Of a stretch of 64,000 bases of DNA, positions 14,957-24,418 are shown piece after piece. Positions within the stretch are counted from its first letter, which is position 1; every line of letters begins with the position of its first letter. The translations under genes and the position numbers were made by a program. Location: the NCBI GenBank assembly GCA_964448105.1, contig CAYUVK010000008.1, positions 1 through 64,000 on the forward strand, given 5' to 3'. This DNA comes from CAVQBP01 sp964448105. GTDB lineage: Bacteria > Bacteroidota > Ignavibacteria > Ignavibacteriales > Ignavibacteriaceae. The notes below the pieces were generated by a model. The model saw only the letters and a program-made list of their open reading frames with translations. It was not told the origin of the DNA and made no database searches.

Positions 14957-17459
14957 CTTTCTTTCCTGCAGAAATAAGATTTACAAATATTCTGTAAGAG
15001 CCGGGAACCCCGGCAGGCAATTGTCTAAACCATGAATAACCTGTGTAAATGAAAACTCCTTTACCATAATGTGCGAGCAGCAGTCCGCCTTTTTGCGGAC
15101 TTTCACCAGGATCATTACACTCAATTACAGTTTCATATTTTGGATCCCAGTTATCTGCAAAATATAAGCCTCTTTCCTGAACCCAACCCACGAAATCTTG
15201 CTTGGTAATTTTATTTGGATAATTAAGCAATTGATTGTCCGGGTTAATAAATGTAACCGGTGCCTCTTCAACTGTAACTCTATTCCTTGATAAGCTGAAT
15301 GGATATGAACCAATTTGATCAAGAACAGTTCTTCTATTTACTACATATTGAACAACAAATGTACCTCCATCTTTAACGTATTCCATTAATTTTGGCTGTT
15401 CAACAGCAAGCCTCTTTCTTGTATTGTAAGCCCTTACTCCGGCAACTATTGCATCATATTTTGATAGATCGGTATTCTCAATATCATTATCGCTTAATAA
15501 AGTCACCTTATATCCAAGCTGCTCAAGGTAAAACGGAATATTATCACCTGAACCCATAATGTATCCGATATTGCTGATAACTTTTTTAATATCCAATTTA
15601 ACTAATTTTATTTGTGCAGGAGGAAACAAAGTTTGAATGGGGATATAAGAATAATCGATTGTTACCAGGCTTTTCGAATAAGTTTTATTTCCTATTTCTG
15701 CTTCGGCAAGTAATTTCACATCCGATTCACCTGAAGGCGGGAAAATTGTAAATGAGAAATCTTTTTCATCATACTTTTTAGATAATGAAAAATTTATTTG
15801 CCCCGGCTCAATTTTCCATCCCGGCGGAATTTTAAATTTCAAAATGCCGTTAGCATTATCTTCATGAGCTTTTACAGCAATATTAATTTTTCTTCCATCA
15901 TTATTTGGAAAGAGGTAAACAGGATCCTCAAAATTAATTGTAACAGGAGGAGTTATTTCTATTGCACGATATTTCTCTCCTTTTACTGGATCCGTCCATC
16001 TATATAAAACAGGGATTTTAAAAGGCAGCTCAACACCATTTGCGTCAAGGGTGAAAACTGCAGTAATCGGCGGATCATTTTCCGGTTTACCAACTAATTG
16101 GAGGCTATCTTCAATATAATCTCCTTTTGTCGGTTCTTCTCTTAGCCAATAAGGCTGGGTGATTGGAATATTATCAGGTAATTTTATTGTTGATTCATAA
16201 GTTTCAAAATCTTCGTCTTTAAGTTTTTTATTAATCTCTTTGTCGTTTTCCTGATATTCAACCTTAACATTTTTTAAAACAAAAGGATAATTGGAACGGT
16301 TTACGATTCCTGAAGTGACATTTAATTTTCCTCCCGGAACAACGGAGTAATCGGAAGCAATTGCTTCAAGCCATAACCCTGCTGAAGACCTAATAACATC
16401 AAGCAATTGTTTTCTCTTCAGCGGACTCCAATAATCATCTTTTATATTTCCCATTTCTTTATAAGCTTCAACCAATGTTGGAATTATTGCAGAAGGATTT
16501 TGCATATCAAAATTTTTATTTGCTTCCGAAAGCAATTTGCTAACTTTTTCACTTCCCGGGACTCTATCCCATGTTAGATCAATATCTTCAAAAAGATTTT
16601 TTTTAGCAGGTATCCCGTCTAAATGAGTAAAATAATTTATTGTTTCGCCGCGTCTCCCGGAGGAACCGAAGCCCTGGGTTTTATGCATTGAACGGCTTTC
16701 TGCAGCAATTTCAGTATAAGATTTTCCTAAAAGTTTGTTGTATGCTCCAAGGTCAATACTTATTATGCTGTCATTACCTTTATTTTCAATTGAAGGGTTC
16801 CATGCATTCCAGTAAATTCTTTTTGTCTGCCATGTTTTAACATATTTCAATTGCTCGGGAAAAGCATTTGTATCACCGGAAATTTTAAATGCTTCCATTG
16901 CAAGAATGGCAGAAGCTGTATGGTGACCATGACCGCCGGCCCCTGTACCGGGAAAGCGTGTAATTATAACATCCGGCCTGAATTTTCTTATTACCCAGAC
17001 TACATCTGATAATATTTTTTGTTTACCCCATATCTTAAAAGTTTCTTCGGCAGATTTTGAATATCCAAAATCAACGGCACGCGTAAAGAATTGTTCAGCC
17101 CCGTCAATTCTTCTAGCGGCTAATAATTCCTGGGTCCTTATGACTCCCAATTTTTCAGCAAGTTCATCTCCCACTAAATTTTGCCCGCCCCCTCCTCTGT
17201 TCATTGCTAAATAACCGGTTCGTAATAATTTCCCGGAAGCAAAATATGATAATAATGCTGTATTCTCATCGTCGGGGTGAGCGGCAATATATAATACACT
17301 TCCAAGTACATCTAACTTTTCCAATGCTAATTTCAATTCTGCTGCATCCTTAATCTTCTCAGGTTGAGCTTTAACGGAAGATACAATTGCAAATAAAAGA
17401 ATAAACAAAACTGGAAATTTAATCCCGGAGATTTTTTTTAGAAAAGTAGAATTTATCAT
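14928..17459 (-). CDS. Secreted PIG-L/LmbE-type deacetylase with C-terminal amidotransferase-like domain
   Basis: An 843-residue exported protein. Signal peptide at about 10-31 (ISGIKFPVLFILLFAIVSSV). The PIG-L zinc-deacetylase domain follows: AAHPDDENTA (59-68) with the metal-binding His and Asp pair, MNRGGGGQN, VIITRFPGTGAGGHGHHTAS with the third zinc histidine. A middle part of beta-sandwich repeats (about 350-600) comes next, and the last 200 residues (IGYIMGSGDNIPFYLEQLGY, DAIVAGVRAYNTR, KDGGTFVVQY) look like a ThuA/GATase-like fold. PIG-L enzymes remove N-acetyl groups from GlcNAc-like sugars. Here it is upstream of the 48-residue peptide and the symporter in one coupled set. Confidence 0.88.
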   Translation of the reverse strand: MINSTFLKKISGIKFPVLFILLFAIVSSVKAQPEKIKDAAELKLALEKLDVLGSVLYIAAHPDDENTALLSYFASGKLLRTGYLAMNRGGGGQNLVGDELAEKLGVIRTQELLAARRIDGAEQFFTRAVDFGYSKSAEETFKIWGKQKILSDVVWVIRKFRPDVIITRFPGTGAGGHGHHTASAILAMEAFKISGDTNAFPEQLKYVKTWQTKRIYWNAWNPSIENKGNDSIISIDLGAYNKLLGKSYTEIAAESRSMHKTQGFGSSGRRGETINYFTHLDGIPAKKNLFEDIDLTWDRVPGSEKVSKLLSEANKNFDMQNPSAIIPTLVEAYKEMGNIKDDYWSPLKRKQLLDVIRSSAGLWLEAIASDYSVVPGGKLNVTSGIVNRSNYPFVLKNVKVEYQENDKEINKKLKDEDFETYESTIKLPDNIPITQPYWLREEPTKGDYIEDSLQLVGKPENDPPITAVFTLDANGVELPFKIPVLYRWTDPVKGEKYRAIEITPPVTINFEDPVYLFPNNDGRKINIAVKAHEDNANGILKFKIPPGWKIEPGQINFSLSKKYDEKDFSFTIFPPSGESDVKLLAEAEIGNKTYSKSLVTIDYSYIPIQTLFPPAQIKLVKLDIKKVISNIGYIMGSGDNIPFYLEQLGYKVTLLSDNDIENTDLSKYDAIVAGVRAYNTRKRLAVEQPKLMEYVKDGGTFVVQYVVNRRTVLDQIGSYPFSLSRNRVTVEEAPVTFINPDNQLLNYPNKITKQDFVGWVQERGLYFADNWDPKYETVIECNDPGESPQKGGLLLAHYGKGVFIYTGYSWFRQLPAGVPGSYRIFVNLISAGKKVESNQQSSK

Positions 17460-17642
17460 ATGATTATATTTCTGAAAATGTTATTTGAGATGTTTTTTAC
17501 AAATAAAATGAATAAGGTAAAATATTAAATTATGTTTTTAATTATATTTAGCATAACCAAAAATGAAAAAATAAGAATCAAGTATTCTATTTATGAAAAT
17601 TAGAGTTTTCTTTTATATATCCAAACCATTTATCAATTAAGT

Positions 17643-18455
17643 ATGATAGAAATCAAAGATTTTAAAATAGGAGATAATAAACCTTTAGTATTAATTGCAG
17701 GTCCTTGTGTTGTTGAAAATGAAAAAATAATTTTATACACAGCCGAGAGAATAAAGGAAATTACCACAAAACTTAGCATACCTTATATATTCAAAGCAAG
17801 CTATAAAAAAGCGAACAGGACAAGCGTCAATTCTTTTACCGGGATCGGAGATGAAGAAGCATTAAAAATTCTTTTAAAAGTTAATAATCAATTTGAAATT
17901 CCGGTTTTAACCGATATTCATTCACCAGAAGAAGCAAAAGTTGCTGCAGAGTATGTAGATGTTTTACAAATACCGGCATTTCTTTGCAGGCAGACTGAGT
18001 TATTGATTTCTGCTGGAGAAACAGGCAAAATAGTAAATATTAAAAAGGGTCAGTTTTTAGCCCCTGATGATATGAAATTTGCAGCCGAAAAAGTGGCATC
18101 GACCGGGAATAAAAAAATTCTTTTGACTGAGAGAGGAACAACGTTCGGTTACCATAATTTAGTTGTGGATATGCGGGCATTCATAATTATGAAAGAATTA
18201 GGCTATCCTGTTGTTATGGATGCAACTCATTCTGTTCAGTTGCCCTCTAAAGGAAATGTAAGCGGCGGTGAGCCTAAATTTATAAAACCACTTGCAAGAG
18301 CTGCGGCAGCTGTTGGTATTGATGCACTGTTTTTGGAAGTTCATCCAAATCCTAAAGAAGCATTAAGTGATGCTGCAAGCCAGCTTCCTTTAAATGAACT
18401 GGAAGACTTATTAATTGATGTAGCTAGTATTGATAAAATAGTGAAAGGGTATTGA
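17643..18455 (+). CDS. kdsA: 3-deoxy-8-phosphooctulonate synthase KdsA
   Basis: Condenses arabinose 5-phosphate with phosphoenolpyruvate to Kdo-8-phosphate, the first committed step to the LPS inner-core sugar. The 270-residue TIM barrel has the expected motifs: LIAGPCVVEN, FKASYKKANRTS, GIGDEEAL, TDIHSPEEA, QIPAFLCRQTELL, TERGTTFGYHNLVVDMR, MDATHSVQLP and EVHPNPKEALSDA. It is transcribed divergently from the PIG-L gene and is the first of the Kdo/LPS export run. A cysteine in AGPC is consistent with a metal-dependent or independent form; the class cannot be settled by eye. Confidence 0.97.
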   Translation: MIEIKDFKIGDNKPLVLIAGPCVVENEKIILYTAERIKEITTKLSIPYIFKASYKKANRTSVNSFTGIGDEEALKILLKVNNQFEIPVLTDIHSPEEAKVAAEYVDVLQIPAFLCRQTELLISAGETGKIVNIKKGQFLAPDDMKFAAEKVASTGNKKILLTERGTTFGYHNLVVDMRAFIIMKELGYPVVMDATHSVQLPSKGNVSGGEPKFIKPLARAAAAVGIDALFLEVHPNPKEALSDAASQLPLNELEDLLIDVASIDKIVKGY

Positions 18456-18461
18456 GTGCAA

Positions 18462-18526
18462 GTGTAAGTTCAAGTTCAAGTGCAAGAAACTTGAACTTGC
18501 TCTTGCACTTACTCTTGAACTTGAAC
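18462..18526. repeat. Hairpin built of short AAGTTC/AAGTGC repeats
   Basis: The left arm GTTCAAGTTCAAGTGCAAG (18468-18486) pairs imperfectly with CTTGCACTTACTCTTGAAC plus TTGAAC (18502-18526). Each arm is itself made of 6-8 base units (AAGTTC, AAGTGC), so alternative pairings are possible. It sits seven bases after kdsA. It may end or shield the kdsA transcript; no T-run follows. Its composition suggests growth by slippage of a short unit. Confidence 0.55.
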
Positions 18527-18573
18527 CAGGCGCGAGCAATGAATCGTAAAAATAAATATTATTTGTTATTAAG

Positions 18574-19320
18574 ATGGAGAATTTTCCCCGTACATTAAAA
18601 GAGATAGAAAAAAAATTATTGTTTTCTATACTTCCTTCCGGTAAACCCGGGTATAAAATGTACAGGGATAAAATAAATAATAAATTTGTAATCGGATTCG
18701 GAAGATTCGGTGAGACAAATTTAGTCCTTGGAAATAAGGAGGATAAATTCACTGTTCAGGATGCATCGTCTTCTATTTTTGCTGCAGGGTCTATTATTTA
18801 TAATGAAGGGAAAATAGAAATAAGCATTAATGAAGAAATTGATGATAAAATTGAATTCGATATTTCACCAGGAGAATATGAAAATCTTTTTAATAATACA
18901 GAGATAAAAAGGTGGAATTATTCTGAATGGATCCCGGGACAAAAATCTCCAAAGGGAAAATCGAATGTAAGGGAAATTGTAGTTGTTCCGGGTAAATATA
19001 CTTTAGTAATTTCATCGGAAGAAAAGAGAATCTGGTTATATGAATTCAGTTCCGGTATAAATTATTTAATCCCTTTATCAAATTTTTATAACCAATTAAT
19101 GATTCTAAGAAATATACGTGATCCTAAAATTGCATTAAAACCTAACCTGTTCTTTGAACAAGGTATGGGGAATATGAGTAATTATACCGACATTGATTTA
19201 AGAAATACTTTTATAACATATAATAAATATTTAAGGAAGCTTGACATTAAAGAAGATTTAATGACAGCAAGACCTCAAAGAAAGAAAACAAAATTATTTA
19301 ATTTTTTTAGAAAAGGATAA
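18574..19320 (+). CDS. Conserved-looking hypothetical protein between kdsA and kdsD
   Basis: A 248-residue soluble protein I cannot assign. It begins with a helix (PRTLKEIEKKLLFSILPSGK), continues with many short strands (NKFVIGFGRFGETNLVLG, SIFAAGSIIYNEGKIEISI), a YSEWIPGQKSPKGKSNVREI stretch, then IRDPKIALKPNLFFEQGMGN, and ends in a basic tail (RPQRKKTKLFNFFRKG). No signal peptide or membrane segment. It lies three bases before kdsD, so it is probably in the same transcript and may serve envelope synthesis; this is guilt by association only. Confidence 0.7.
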   Translation: MENFPRTLKEIEKKLLFSILPSGKPGYKMYRDKINNKFVIGFGRFGETNLVLGNKEDKFTVQDASSSIFAAGSIIYNEGKIEISINEEIDDKIEFDISPGEYENLFNNTEIKRWNYSEWIPGQKSPKGKSNVREIVVVPGKYTLVISSEEKRIWLYEFSSGINYLIPLSNFYNQLMILRNIRDPKIALKPNLFFEQGMGNMSNYTDIDLRNTFITYNKYLRKLDIKEDLMTARPQRKKTKLFNFFRKG

Positions 19321-19323
19321 ATT

Positions 19324-20301
19324 TTGACTAAAGAAGAAATTATAGAAAAAGGGAAAGAAGTAATCCGCATCGAAGCAGAGGCTGTTACCAATTTGTCTTC
19401 AAGTATAAATGAAGAATTCGTTAAAGCTATCGAAGTAATGGCTGAATGCAAAGGAAGAGTAGTCTTAACCGGGATGGGTAAATCAGGCTTAATAGCAAGA
19501 AAAATTGTTGCTACTTTAAACTCTACCGGTACGGCAGCAATCTATCTTCATCCAACCGATGCTCTACATGGCGATTTGGGAATGGTACGAAAAGATGATG
19601 TAGTAATCCTTATATCAAAAAGCGGCAATACACAGGAGATTTCAAATCTTATCCCGATGTTTAAAAGACTAAAAGTAAAATTGATTGCAATGGCTGGTTC
19701 AAAAGATTCCAAGCTCGGTCAGGAATGTGATATCTTTTTAAATATTGATGTTAAAGAGGAAGCCTGTCCTCATGATTTAACGCCAACAGCTTCAACAACT
19801 GCAACTCTTGCAATGGGCGATGCTTTATCGGTTGCGCTTCTTCAAAAAAGAAATTTTACTGCGGAAGATTTCGCTTTTCTTCATCCCGGCGGGAGCCTTG
19901 GTAAAAGGCTTTCACTTGAAATAAAAGAAATCATGATCAAAGGGAATAAGATCCCTATTGTTAAGCAAGATTCATCTTTAAAGGATACAATCTTGGAAAT
20001 CACTTCTAAAAGATTAGGCGCAACCTGTGTAATTAATAATGATGGAACTTTAGCCGGGATAATTACTGATGGAGATTTAAGGCGTTTGCTTGAAAGAACT
20101 CTCGATATAAAAGACTTAACGGCAAAAGATATTATGACGGTAAAACCGAAAGTCATTAAAGAAAATTACCTGGCTTCATTTGCTTTGCAGCAAATGGAAA
20201 ATTATAAAATCACTTCACTAATTATTACGGATGAAAGCAATAGACCATTGGGAATAATTCATCTTCATGATCTTATTAATTTGGGATTAAGCCCGCGATG
20301 A
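19324..20301 (+). CDS. kdsD: D-arabinose 5-phosphate isomerase KdsD/KpsF
   Basis: Converts ribulose 5-phosphate to arabinose 5-phosphate, the substrate of KdsA. The 325 residues hold an N-terminal SIS sugar-isomerase domain (GRVVLTGMGKSGLIARKI, TDALHGDLGMV, LISKSGNTQEI, DLTPTASTTATLAMGDALS, AFLHPGGSLGKRL) and two C-terminal CBS domains (from about 205). The start is TTG, with AAGGAT eight bases before. It follows an unknown gene by three bases and overlaps lptC by four (ATGA), so translation is coupled. KdsA and KdsD in one run is a sensible pairing. Confidence 0.96.
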   Translation: MTKEEIIEKGKEVIRIEAEAVTNLSSSINEEFVKAIEVMAECKGRVVLTGMGKSGLIARKIVATLNSTGTAAIYLHPTDALHGDLGMVRKDDVVILISKSGNTQEISNLIPMFKRLKVKLIAMAGSKDSKLGQECDIFLNIDVKEEACPHDLTPTASTTATLAMGDALSVALLQKRNFTAEDFAFLHPGGSLGKRLSLEIKEIMIKGNKIPIVKQDSSLKDTILEITSKRLGATCVINNDGTLAGIITDGDLRRLLERTLDIKDLTAKDIMTVKPKVIKENYLASFALQQMENYKITSLIITDESNRPLGIIHLHDLINLGLSPR

Positions 20302-20837
20302 GGACAGCTTCAATCTTATTTATCCTTGCATTAATAATATCAGCATGTTCTGAAGAAAAAGTAAAACCTTCTATTGACACCTCTATTAAAGGTACAGAAT
20401 TGCCGTCACAGGAGAGCTGGAATTCAACAGTTTTCTTCACCGATTCTGGTAAAACCAAAGCTGTTCTTAAAGCCGGGCATTTAAGAGTATATGAAAACAC
20501 AAAAGAAACTTTGTTGGACAGCAATATTACTGTTGATTTTTATAATGATGAAGATTCAATATCTACCATATTAACGGCAAAACGCGGTAAGGTAAATGAC
20601 GCAACCAACGATTTATATGCTTTCGATAGTGTGGTAGTTGTGAGTGACAGCGGCACCACTTTAAAGACAGATGAATTAATGTGGAGAAACAAAGATAAAA
20701 AAATTGTTTCCGATAAATTTGTAACAATTTTATCTCCGAAAGAAAAAATACAGGGATTCGGTTTTGAATCTGATCAGAACTTAAAAAATTACGTGATTTA
20801 TAGTATTACATATGTTACGAGGAGAGATTCACTCTAA
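20298..20837 (+). CDS. lptC: LPS export protein LptC, lipoprotein form
   Basis: A 179-residue periplasmic member of the Lpt bridge, which carries LPS from the inner-membrane ABC transporter to LptA. The N-terminus is a lipoprotein signal (ILFILALIISAC, Cys17), unlike E. coli LptC, which keeps a membrane helix; Bacteroidota-type LptC proteins are often of this kind. The body has the LptC/OstA strand pattern: VFFTDSGKTKAVLKAGHLRV, TAKRGKVNDATNDLYAFDSV, LKTDELMWRNKDKKIVSD. Start ATG overlaps the kdsD stop. Gene order with lptA-like and lptB supports the call. Confidence 0.85.
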   Translation: MRTASILFILALIISACSEEKVKPSIDTSIKGTELPSQESWNSTVFFTDSGKTKAVLKAGHLRVYENTKETLLDSNITVDFYNDEDSISTILTAKRGKVNDATNDLYAFDSVVVVSDSGTTLKTDELMWRNKDKKIVSDKFVTILSPKEKIQGFGFESDQNLKNYVIYSITYVTRRDSL

Positions 20838-20895
20838 AATATTTTTTTTGTTTTGAACAGCTTAATAAGTTTACATTTATTTTTAAGAAGCATGA

Positions 20896-20922
20896 TTGTA
20901 TGTTAAGCATGGATACATACAA
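20896..20922. other. Small hairpin in the lptC-lptA spacer
   Basis: TTGTATGT (20896-20903) and ACATACAA (20915-20922) are exact inverted repeats with an 11-base loop. Several CATGCAT-type words follow (20934-20950). It lies between two co-directional LPS-export genes and could be a leader hairpin of the second; there is no T-run. The evidence does not separate chance from function. Confidence 0.3.
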
Positions 20923-20992
20923 GATAATGCAACCATGCATTCATGCATTTTAGTAATGCAGCTTTATTGTATTTATTTTAGTATCATCTCAT

Positions 20993-22420
20993 ATGATTAA
21001 AAATACCTTATACATTTTTATAATTTTTGTTTTATTCACAGGTAGATATTTTGCCCAGCAGGATGATAACTTAATCACTGTAATTGGGAAAAAAATGATT
21101 GGCAAAACTGTTGATGGAGAAACAATTAGGGAGGTGTTTGGAGATGTCGTTCTTACTCAAGGCAACATTAGGGTAACATGTGAGCATGCAATCCAGTTTA
21201 TTTCAAAGAACGATGCAGAATTAATCGGAAATGTAATTGTAACTCAGGATAGTGTAACTATTACTACTGATAGAGGATTTTACTACGGTGATGAAAGAAA
21301 AGCAGAAAGTAATTCCGGTGTTACATTGGATGATAAAAAAGTTATTTTATCTGCAGATACAGGTGAGTATTTTTTTAGATTGGATAAAGCTTACTTTCGG
21401 CACAATGTTAAGTTAAATGACACGGTTACTACATTAACTTCAAATGCTTTAACTTATTTTAAAGATGAAGATAGAATGATCGCTGTTGGAAATGTAAAGA
21501 TCATAAATATTGAAAGCGTAATTACTGCTGACAGCCTTGAACATTTTAGAAATACAAGAATTACTTTCGCTTATAAAAATGTTAAAATAAAAAATTCAAA
21601 GAATAATGTTGTAATTTATGGTGACCATCTTGAAGATTATGCAAAAAGTGATTATACACTGGTGAATTTAAATCCTCTCTTAATTCAAGTTGATACAATT
21701 TATACCGGCAGAGTTGACAGTTTAAACAATACAGCAGTTAATCCAGCACAACCATTGTCCGGAACATATAAATTAGACACTCTAATAATTAAATCTAAAA
21801 AAATGGAAGCTTTTAGGGATACATCAAATATTTTTAAAGCAACCGATTCAGTTAGAATTGTAAGAGATAAATTTGCATCTATAAATGATTTAACAATTTA
21901 TTACAGGGAAGACCAAAAGATAATTACTAAGAAAGTAAATGATGAAGCCAAACAGCCGATACTTTGGTACGGAAATTCACAATTAACAGGAGATTCTATT
22001 ACTATATTTATAAGAGATAATAGGATAAGACTTTTGGATGTAGATAAAAAAGCATTTTTGCTATCGCAAGATTCTTCTTTTTCCAACAGATTTAACCAGC
22101 TTTCCGGTAACAGGATTGAAGTTGAGTTTACGGAAGGTGATATTAGCAAGACAGAAGTTTACGAAGATGTTCACAGCATATATTATTTGTTTGAAGATCA
22201 TACACCAAACGGGTTAACAAAATCATCATCGGAATCCGCAGTAATTGATTTTGAAGATAGAAAAGTTAGTGTGGTAAAATTATATGGTACTCCAAATAGT
22301 GAGTACTACCCGGAGAATAAAGTCGAAGGAAAAGAATTGTCTTTTACACTTCCTAATTATGTATTTTATAATAATCGGCCGTCAAAAATGGAATTGCTTG
22401 TTCAATTAGATAATAATTGA
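20993..22420 (+). CDS. LptA/OstA-like periplasmic LPS transport protein
   Basis: A 475-residue secreted protein with a signal peptide (YIFIIFVLFTGRYFAQ). Repeating OstA (LptA/LptD N-terminal) beta-jellyroll units fill the rest: VFGDVVLTQGNIRVTCEHAI, NVIVTQDSVTITTDRGFY, NVKIINIESVITADSLEHF, NVVIYGDHLEDY. E. coli LptA is about 185 residues, so this one has roughly two to three times as many turns and could span a longer stretch of the periplasm. It lacks the LptD barrel. It follows lptC and precedes lptB. Confidence 0.85.
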   Translation: MIKNTLYIFIIFVLFTGRYFAQQDDNLITVIGKKMIGKTVDGETIREVFGDVVLTQGNIRVTCEHAIQFISKNDAELIGNVIVTQDSVTITTDRGFYYGDERKAESNSGVTLDDKKVILSADTGEYFFRLDKAYFRHNVKLNDTVTTLTSNALTYFKDEDRMIAVGNVKIINIESVITADSLEHFRNTRITFAYKNVKIKNSKNNVVIYGDHLEDYAKSDYTLVNLNPLLIQVDTIYTGRVDSLNNTAVNPAQPLSGTYKLDTLIIKSKKMEAFRDTSNIFKATDSVRIVRDKFASINDLTIYYREDQKIITKKVNDEAKQPILWYGNSQLTGDSITIFIRDNRIRLLDVDKKAFLLSQDSSFSNRFNQLSGNRIEVEFTEGDISKTEVYEDVHSIYYLFEDHTPNGLTKSSSESAVIDFEDRKVSVVKLYGTPNSEYYPENKVEGKELSFTLPNYVFYNNRPSKMELLVQLDNN

Positions 22421-22514
22421 TAGAAAATCTCTTATATATTTAATATCACATAATTAAAAATTAAATAATTTTCATTGTATGGAATTACTCCTGCCTATAA
22501 CTTATTTTTAAAAT

Positions 22515-23249
22515 ATGAAATCAACATTAAGAAGCGAAGACCTGGTAAAGGTTTATAAAAAAAGAACAGTTGTTAATAAAGCAACTATTGAAGTCTCAAC
22601 TGGCGAAATAGTCGGGTTATTGGGACCCAACGGGGCAGGCAAAACTACTACTTTTTATATGATTGTGGGTATGATTAAACCCAATAAAGGAAAAGTATAT
22701 TTGGATGATAATGAAATTACTTCAATTCCAATGTATAAACGTGCAAAGATGGGAATCGGGTATTTACCACAGGAAGCATCAATATTTAGAAGACTTACCG
22801 TGGAAGATAATTTATTAGCTGTTCTGGAAATGACAAAACTTAATTCAAATGAAAGAAAAGAAAAATGTGACAGATTGCTGGAAGATTTAACTATCTCGAA
22901 CATAAGAAATAGTTACGGTTTCCAGTTAAGCGGCGGCGAAAGGCGCAGGACTGAAATAGCCCGTGCACTTGCAACCGATCCTAAGTTTATTCTTCTGGAT
23001 GAACCGTTTGCCGGGGTTGATCCCATTGCTGTCGAAGATATTATGAATATAGTAGCTAATCTAAAAAACAGGGGGATTGGAGTTTTAATTACCGATCATA
23101 ATGTGCATGAGACATTATCAATTGTAGATAAAGCTTATATATTAATTAATGGAGTGATCTTTAAATCAGGCGGTGCAATGGAACTAGCTGAAGATGAAGA
23201 GGTTAGGAAACTTTATCTCGGTGAAAAGTTCAAGCTCGATAGATATTAA
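22515..23249 (+). CDS. lptB: LPS export ABC transporter ATPase LptB
   Basis: A 244-residue ABC ATPase powering LPS extraction with LptF and LptG (not in this window). Walker A GPNGAGKTTTFY, signature LSGGERRRTEIARAL, Walker B FILLDEPFAGVDP, H-loop ITDHNVHETL. The LptB-specific phrases IGYLPQEASIFRRLTVEDN and DEPFAGVDPIAVEDI are present. The gene is followed by folP, whose preferred TTG start lies 16 bases after the lptB stop. Confidence 0.96.
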   Translation: MKSTLRSEDLVKVYKKRTVVNKATIEVSTGEIVGLLGPNGAGKTTTFYMIVGMIKPNKGKVYLDDNEITSIPMYKRAKMGIGYLPQEASIFRRLTVEDNLLAVLEMTKLNSNERKEKCDRLLEDLTISNIRNSYGFQLSGGERRRTEIARALATDPKFILLDEPFAGVDPIAVEDIMNIVANLKNRGIGVLITDHNVHETLSIVDKAYILINGVIFKSGGAMELAEDEEVRKLYLGEKFKLDRY

Positions 23250-23265
23250 AAACCAGGATAAACTT

Positions 23266-24408
23266 TTGATAGCTCAAATAATTCATTTATCATCAAGGGA
23301 AGTTTTTCAGAAATATTCCGGTATAATTAATTCCAATCTATTTTTATTTGATCCGAATAACTATCTTTTGGAATTAAGAGAATTATCGGAAGCCGATTTT
23401 AAACTATTAGAAAGCAATATCCAGGAAGATAAAAAATATTGGATTATCAAAAGTGATTCTTCAAATATTTTCTTCTTTAATGGAAGCACATCTGAAATAA
23501 AAAATATCTTTAATAATTTTCCGGCAGGCAAATTAAAAGATGCAGTAGGACAAGTGCTTTATAATTATTTGAATTATAATTTAAATTCATATTCTATTAA
23601 AGATAGGGAATTTATTTTTAATCAAAGTTATGTAATGGGAATTTTAAATGTTACTCCCGATTCATTTTCCGACGGCGGGCTCTATATAAATTTAGATGAT
23701 GCTGTAAATCATGGTTTGGAGATGATAGACGATGGAGCAGACATTATTGATATTGGAGGTGAATCTACCCGGCCGGGATCAGAAATTGTTAGTGAAGACG
23801 AGGAACTGGAAAGAGTAATTCCTGTGATTGACAAAATTCTTTCCTCTCAACCAGGAACTTTAATTTCAATTGATACTACTAAAAGTAAAGTTGCGGAAGA
23901 AGCTCTTAAACATGGTGCTGTTATTGTTAATGATATAAGCGGAGCTACTTTTGATGAAGAGATGTTAAAAGTTGTAAAGGAATATCCGGGTGTTCCGGGA
24001 ATCATTTTAATGCATATTAAAGGAACTCCCAAAAACATGCAGCAAAATCCGCATTATGAAAATGTTGTTGAAGAGATATATGATTTTTTACTTGAAAGAA
24101 TTAAAGCTGCAGAAAACCTTGGTATAAAAAATATTTTTATTGATCCCGGGATAGGGTTCGGAAAAAGAATCCAGGACAATTTTGAAATTTTAACGAGGCT
24201 TGAAGATTTCAAAAGTCTCGGTTATCCTATTGTTGTTGGTGCATCACGTAAATCTTTTTTAGGAAAAACACTAAATCTGGATATTACAGAACGAGATACA
24301 GCTACAGCAATTACAGAATCGATAGCCATAAAAAACGGAGCAAGAATAATTAGAACACATAATGTTAAGTATGGAAAACAGGTTTGTGAATTATTAAATA
24401 ATTTTTAA
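23266..24408 (+). CDS. folP: Dihydropteroate synthase FolP, with N-terminal extension
   Basis: Joins p-aminobenzoate to dihydropterin pyrophosphate in folate synthesis. The TIM-barrel motifs are complete: GILNVTPDSFSDGG (from about residue 124), IDIGGESTRPGSE, VNDISGA, LMHIKGTPKNMQ, DPGIGFGKRIQDN, GASRKSFLG, and RTHNV at the end. About 120 residues precede the barrel, making this the long form (381 residues against about 280 in E. coli). Start chosen at TTG 23266 with AGGA at 23255-23258; ATG at 23194 would begin 56 bases inside lptB. The same frame also has a GTG at 23221. CdaA follows after 10 bases. Confidence 0.93.
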   Translation: MIAQIIHLSSREVFQKYSGIINSNLFLFDPNNYLLELRELSEADFKLLESNIQEDKKYWIIKSDSSNIFFFNGSTSEIKNIFNNFPAGKLKDAVGQVLYNYLNYNLNSYSIKDREFIFNQSYVMGILNVTPDSFSDGGLYINLDDAVNHGLEMIDDGADIIDIGGESTRPGSEIVSEDEELERVIPVIDKILSSQPGTLISIDTTKSKVAEEALKHGAVIVNDISGATFDEEMLKVVKEYPGVPGIILMHIKGTPKNMQQNPHYENVVEEIYDFLLERIKAAENLGIKNIFIDPGIGFGKRIQDNFEILTRLEDFKSLGYPIVVGASRKSFLGKTLNLDITERDTATAITESIAIKNGARIIRTHNVKYGKQVCELLNNF

Positions 24409-24418
24409 TCGTTGTTAT

